DNA of 64,000 nucleotides from an uncultured Chloroflexota bacterium. Lineage in GTDB: Bacteria; Chloroflexota; Anaerolineae; Anaerolineales; Anaerolineaceae. Position numbers and translations under genes: made by a program. Positions 60,945 through 64,000 of the stretch are shown piece by piece. The notes under the pieces were generated by a model. That model was not told where the DNA came from. It saw only the letters and a list, made by a program, of their open reading frames with translations, and ran no database searches. Every line of letters starts with the position of its first letter. Within the stretch, counting starts at the first letter, position 1. The DNA lies in contig CADACE010000005.1 of the NCBI GenBank assembly GCA_902786265.1, positions 1 to 64,000 of the forward strand, read 5' to 3'.

Positions 60945-61508
60945 TCAATCCGGTAGGAACATTTTCAGCTGCCCCTTGATCACCGCGAACACCGCGGCAG
61001 CAAACAAAACAGCACAAAAGGCAAGCATGAACCGTTCCAGTTTTCTCTGTTTTTCCCGTTCTGTCAGGATGCCCAGGGTAATTAAAGCTCTCGAAACGGA
61101 GACGGATACATGGGCAGCTACCACCGCGTAAAAGATGACCTGCAGGAAGATCAGAAGCGCGAAGAAAAGCCAGTTTTCATTACCCGAACTCGTCTTCAGC
61201 AAATCGAAGGTCCTGATATGCAGGATCAGCAGCGGAAATATCAAAGCCGCGGAGACCCGCTGGATGATGGTCTGCCTGTTTTGTTTTTGATACACATCAA
61301 GCCGCGTCCCGTCACCATGAAGGAACACCGCGCACATGCCGCAGACCGCGTGGACACAGGTGATCACAATAAAAGGGATCGCCGTGAGTATTTTCAGTGT
61401 GGGATTGTAATAAAAAGTAAGGTATGCATAAATGTTATAGCATACATGGATCAGCAGCGTCAAACACGCCAAAAGCCCCGCCACCGCGTTTATTTTTTTC
61501 AGCTTCAT
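60945..61508 (-). CDS. fumarate reductase diheme cytochrome b subunit
   Basis: 187 residues, about five membrane helices. Four histidines in the helices (His21, His53, His97, His133) are placed like the heme ligands of the Wolinella-type FrdC, so two b hemes are expected. The gene order C-A-B and a single membrane subunit fit the diheme group used for menaquinol oxidation. ATG at 61508 has GGAGG five bases upstream; an earlier ATG at 61526 is less likely. It ends eight bases before the flavoprotein start. Confidence 0.87.
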   Translation of the reverse strand: MKLKKINAVAGLLACLTLLIHVCYNIYAYLTFYYNPTLKILTAIPFIVITCVHAVCGMCAVFLHGDGTRLDVYQKQNRQTIIQRVSAALIFPLLILHIRTFDLLKTSSGNENWLFFALLIFLQVIFYAVVAAHVSVSVSRALITLGILTEREKQRKLERFMLAFCAVLFAAAVFAVIKGQLKMFLPD

Positions 61509-61553
61509 AAACCTCCATATCTCCATGGTATCACGTTTTCCAACCGCCTTTCA

Positions 61554-63764
61554 TCAATTCTGGCTAGCAGCTAAACCAGAAGGGCGTTTTTTCAGGATCT
61601 TTTTGAGAATTTTACAAATCAAGATAATGATCAGGATGAAAATGATAAGAAACAGCAGCAAAACAAACAGTATGAGCCCGATCAGGATCCTCGGCGAAGG
61701 ATGGGGAATGCCCTCGTTCTCCAGACGCATGATGGCTGTCGGGGAGTAAACGAAATTGTTGCTCCAGGGTTCTTCGACCAGGACACCCATGTTCAGAAGA
61801 TCTTCAGTTGTATATTCCCGTTCCTTTTCCGGGTCAAAGGTTTCCACATAATATTCTCCCGCATCGTAGTCATCAAGATAAATATACCGGACATCTCCCC
61901 GGAGTCTATCCGCTGAAAACTCCACGTAGGAAACCCGAATCGTCTGGTCCTGATTCGAATAAATGCCGACATGAAAAACCTGATCAAGCGGCAGAATGAT
62001 GAGCGTCTGCCCTTTCTGCAGTTCGAAGTAAACAAATGTATCACTGTCGACACCTTTATAATCCGGCATGTGGACATCATCCAGCTCATAGGAATAAGAA
62101 TCAAATTTATTGCTGATACTCACGATAAAATCAAAATTTTCATCGAATACGTCTACATCCACATCCCCCTGAATCACGACGTGGGCGTAATTTGCTTCAC
62201 GCGACAGAAGATCCTCAGGGTTATCGGTTGAAAAAAGCCATGCGCGGTATGTTTTGTCATAATGGTTGAAAGCAAGGTTTTCCTGAACAGAAAGTGTGGG
62301 ATCCCAGTAAATATTTTCCGCATCCACGTCATGCTGTCCGATCAGGCCTAAATAAACAAACTGTGTAATAAAATCAAGAAAATTATAGAGTTCATGCATT
62401 TGATAGCGGGCAATCGTATCCCGACGGAGCATGTATTCGCGGATCGTATTAAAACTGATAAGTTTCGATATATCATGAATCAAAGTACGCAAATCGCGGG
62501 TTTGTATAAATTCCACCAGCGGATTTTGAACATTTGTTTTGTAGCTGTCAGCGGAATTGATGAAAAAAGCCAGATAATCAAAAACTGTATGAAGATTTTT
62601 ATTGATCTGCGGATTTAATACGATTTTTTCACCGTATAGCTCAAAATAATTCAGAAAAACATCTTCCTGCAGCATGAACCACCGGCTGTCCGATTCAATG
62701 GCAGGAAAGAACAAATCGATCCCGTAACGATGAAATCCCCATTCGGGGAAAGGCGACAGGGGAACCATATCAAAAGGATTGAGCAGGTTGAAAATCGTAT
62801 GATATTGATCCGCGTTTTCTTCCCGGGTCGTTCGTGGTGTAGCGAAGGTATACGCATATACAGCTTCAAAGAGACCGCTGTCCACAGCATCCGCGGCGAA
62901 ATCATTTGTCACCGCGGCAGAACGGCTGTATCCCGCTGTCCAGAGCCGCAGATTCCCGTGCAGGCGGCGCTCATGGATGTAATCATTCAGACGTCCCATC
63001 ACTTTATCCGCGGCATCATTGAAGCCTTTCACACGGTTTTCATCATCGACTGTCAGGTTTCCCGCCCATTCCCCCTGATAGTTGTTGCCGGAAATCGAAA
63101 CCGCGATCAGTGTGGCATCCCCGACATTTTTATAAGCGATCGCGGTGCCGATCGTATCGATCGTCGGTATGACATGAAAATCATATGTCTGGGGATCAGT
63201 GAATCCTGCCTGGGCAAAGAAATCCAGTATATTGAAATCCCTTTGGGCAATATCCCTCGTCTTGTCACGGAAGCTTGCGGCAGCCAGTGCAAAAGAAGCC
63301 TGCATCAGTTTATGGTTATACACGTCATCCGGCTGCATCAGCCAGCCATCAGAAAAATCAACGGTGATCGTTTGATTATTTTTCTCGGCCCCGCTGTACT
63401 CAACAGTTATCGTTTGAACAGCTGATTCGATCCAACTGTTATCAGCGGTGATGATCTGAACATCAGATTCGAGGCTGCTGTCATCTGAGGTTATTGTCTG
63501 AATATCCTGCTCGATACCGCTGCTGTCAGAAGTAATTGTCTGAATATCCTGTTCTCCACCGCTATTATCAACAGTGATTGTCCGGACATCATGTTCAGGC
63601 AGGCCGCTGTCAGCATCGCCAGGCTGAAGGTCTGCCGCAGCATCGTTCTCAATAACAGCCTGCAGCGTGTTATCTTCCGCAGCAAAAACACCGCTGAAGA
63701 CAAACAGCACCGACAGCATGAGTATGATGAATTTCACAAACCTGATTGTTCCCGCGGATATCAT
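61554..63764 (-). CDS. membrane-anchored class-3 lipase with 14-residue repeats
   Basis: 736 residues. N-terminal signal/anchor helix (about 8-28), a stalk of five to six tandem 14-residue repeats (about 61-138, consensus Q-T-I-T-x-D-x-S-x-x-E-x-x-x), then a lipase-like domain with nucleophile Ser280 in G-Y-S-R-S, F-A-T-P-R near 313 and F-D-M-V-P near 333, a beta-rich region and a C-terminal membrane helix followed by Lys/Arg residues. The class-3 lipase fold uses such a G-x-S-x-S. The start at 63764 has AAGGA before ATG; TTG at 63791 is an alternative. The signal and tail suggest a surface enzyme on the outer face of the membrane. Confidence 0.85.
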   Translation of the reverse strand: MISAGTIRFVKFIILMLSVLFVFSGVFAAEDNTLQAVIENDAAADLQPGDADSGLPEHDVRTITVDNSGGEQDIQTITSDSSGIEQDIQTITSDDSSLESDVQIITADNSWIESAVQTITVEYSGAEKNNQTITVDFSDGWLMQPDDVYNHKLMQASFALAAASFRDKTRDIAQRDFNILDFFAQAGFTDPQTYDFHVIPTIDTIGTAIAYKNVGDATLIAVSISGNNYQGEWAGNLTVDDENRVKGFNDAADKVMGRLNDYIHERRLHGNLRLWTAGYSRSAAVTNDFAADAVDSGLFEAVYAYTFATPRTTREENADQYHTIFNLLNPFDMVPLSPFPEWGFHRYGIDLFFPAIESDSRWFMLQEDVFLNYFELYGEKIVLNPQINKNLHTVFDYLAFFINSADSYKTNVQNPLVEFIQTRDLRTLIHDISKLISFNTIREYMLRRDTIARYQMHELYNFLDFITQFVYLGLIGQHDVDAENIYWDPTLSVQENLAFNHYDKTYRAWLFSTDNPEDLLSREANYAHVVIQGDVDVDVFDENFDFIVSISNKFDSYSYELDDVHMPDYKGVDSDTFVYFELQKGQTLIILPLDQVFHVGIYSNQDQTIRVSYVEFSADRLRGDVRYIYLDDYDAGEYYVETFDPEKEREYTTEDLLNMGVLVEEPWSNNFVYSPTAIMRLENEGIPHPSPRILIGLILFVLLLFLIIFILIIILICKILKKILKKRPSGLAASQN
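63351..63584 (-). repeat. tandem 42-bp repeats in the lipase gene
   Basis: About five and a half copies of a 42-base unit encode the Q-T-I-T stalk repeats. The copies differ at many positions, so the array is old rather than freshly expanded, but the 14-residue frame is kept. Confidence 0.85.
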
Positions 63765-63798
63765 GAATGCATCCTTCACCGTTTTTTGCAATATGAAA

Positions 63799-64000
63799 TC
63801 AATACGCGTATTTCAGGATCTTTATTTTTTCGCTGTATTTCAGGATCAGCCAGCCGAACAGCAAAGTAATGGCAGCAGTCACGAGAAAACACAGTGTCGA
63901 CCAGGGCATCTCATATCTACCCAGCCTCGGCATGACGACATAGACCCTAAGCAGCTCCGCGATCGTCGCATGGATACAATAGATGAGCGTGCTCATGCAG
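63799..64000 (-). CDS. C-terminal part of a polytopic membrane protein, cut by the right edge
   Basis: Only the last 67 codons are inside the window; the coding frame enters from the right edge with Cys-Met-Ser-Thr. Two hydrophobic stretches and a basic tail follow, with Y-C-I-H near the start of the fragment. The pattern resembles the end of acyltransferase-3 (OafA-like) proteins, but so short a piece cannot settle it. It ends 34 bases before the lipase gene, possibly in the same operon. Confidence 0.6.
   Translation of the reverse strand, partial: CMSTLIYCIHATIAELLRVYVVMPRLGRYEMPWSTLCFLVTAAITLLFGWLILKYSEKIKILKYAY

Noticed and set aside
1..64000. CRISPR arrays, tRNA or rRNA genes, insertion sequences, prophage
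   Set aside because: I looked for regularly spaced repeats, cloverleaf-like segments and transposase or integrase motifs and found none that hold up by eye.

Overview
The window reads as a chromosomal segment of a strictly anaerobic, carbohydrate-fermenting bacterium of about 48-50% G+C. My best guess is a gut, rumen or digester member of the Chloroflexota (Anaerolineaceae-like). The reasons are a strongly divergent PlsY-type acyltransferase, large family-5 solute-binding transporters serving glycan operons, a rumen-type permuted GH3 enzyme, a compact three-subunit fumarate reductase and several genes with a -10 box directly on the start codon. A clostridial origin is not excluded. I recognise no rRNA, tRNA, CRISPR array, insertion sequence or prophage. 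I support 52 protein-coding genes, one of them cut by the right edge.

Layout. 1-8.8 kb: two membrane proteins around a PlsY-like gene, gyrB, two secreted proteins and an HD-domain protein. 8.8-10.5 kb: a birA-bioY operon with a textbook BirA operator over its own -35 box. 10.5-17.3 kb: cellooligosaccharide enzymes (GH94 phosphorylase, a domain-permuted GH3 beta-glucosidase), a riboflavin-type ECF S component and a secreted esterase. 17.3-21.3 kb: a leftward operon of a lipoprotein, two DUF4230 proteins and a PP2C phosphatase. 21.7-37.0 kb: a rightward glycan-utilisation locus with a five-gene Dpp/Opp-type ABC transporter, AraC regulator, GH38 alpha-mannosidase, HAD phosphatase, DUF5054 GH38-like protein, metallo-beta-lactamase-fold hydrolase and GH2 enzyme. 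37.1-44.4 kb: an ene-reductase, then an ADP-ribose-centred group (zinc-ribbon Nudix, ADP-ribosylglycohydrolase, SseB-macro fusion, macro-HTH protein), a phosphoesterase and a secreted hydrolase. 44.6-58.5 kb: a large secreted beta-helix protein, small zinc-ribbon membrane proteins, an ATC-hydrolase-like protein, a methyltransferase, a FliB-like protein, a second GH2, a nitroreductase, a TPM-type membrane protein and a Gfo/Idh/MocA oxidoreductase. 58.6-61.5 kb: frdCAB. 61.5-64 kb: a membrane-anchored class-3 lipase with 14-residue repeats and the end of a membrane protein.

How the parts fit. Beta-glucans and mannose-containing glycans would be trimmed outside the cell, imported as oligosaccharides by the family-5 transporter, and split inside by GH38, GH2, GH3 and GH94 enzymes. 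Reducing equivalents could be disposed of by a diheme fumarate reductase whose flavoprotein lacks the covalent-FAD histidine. The most unusual groupings are the ADP-ribose module at 38.2-42.5 kb, the PP2C/DUF4230/lipoprotein operon at 17.3-21.3 kb, and the coupling of two different GH38-type proteins with an MBL-fold hydrolase in one glycan operon. Assignments come from reading motifs by eye; no database search was run.
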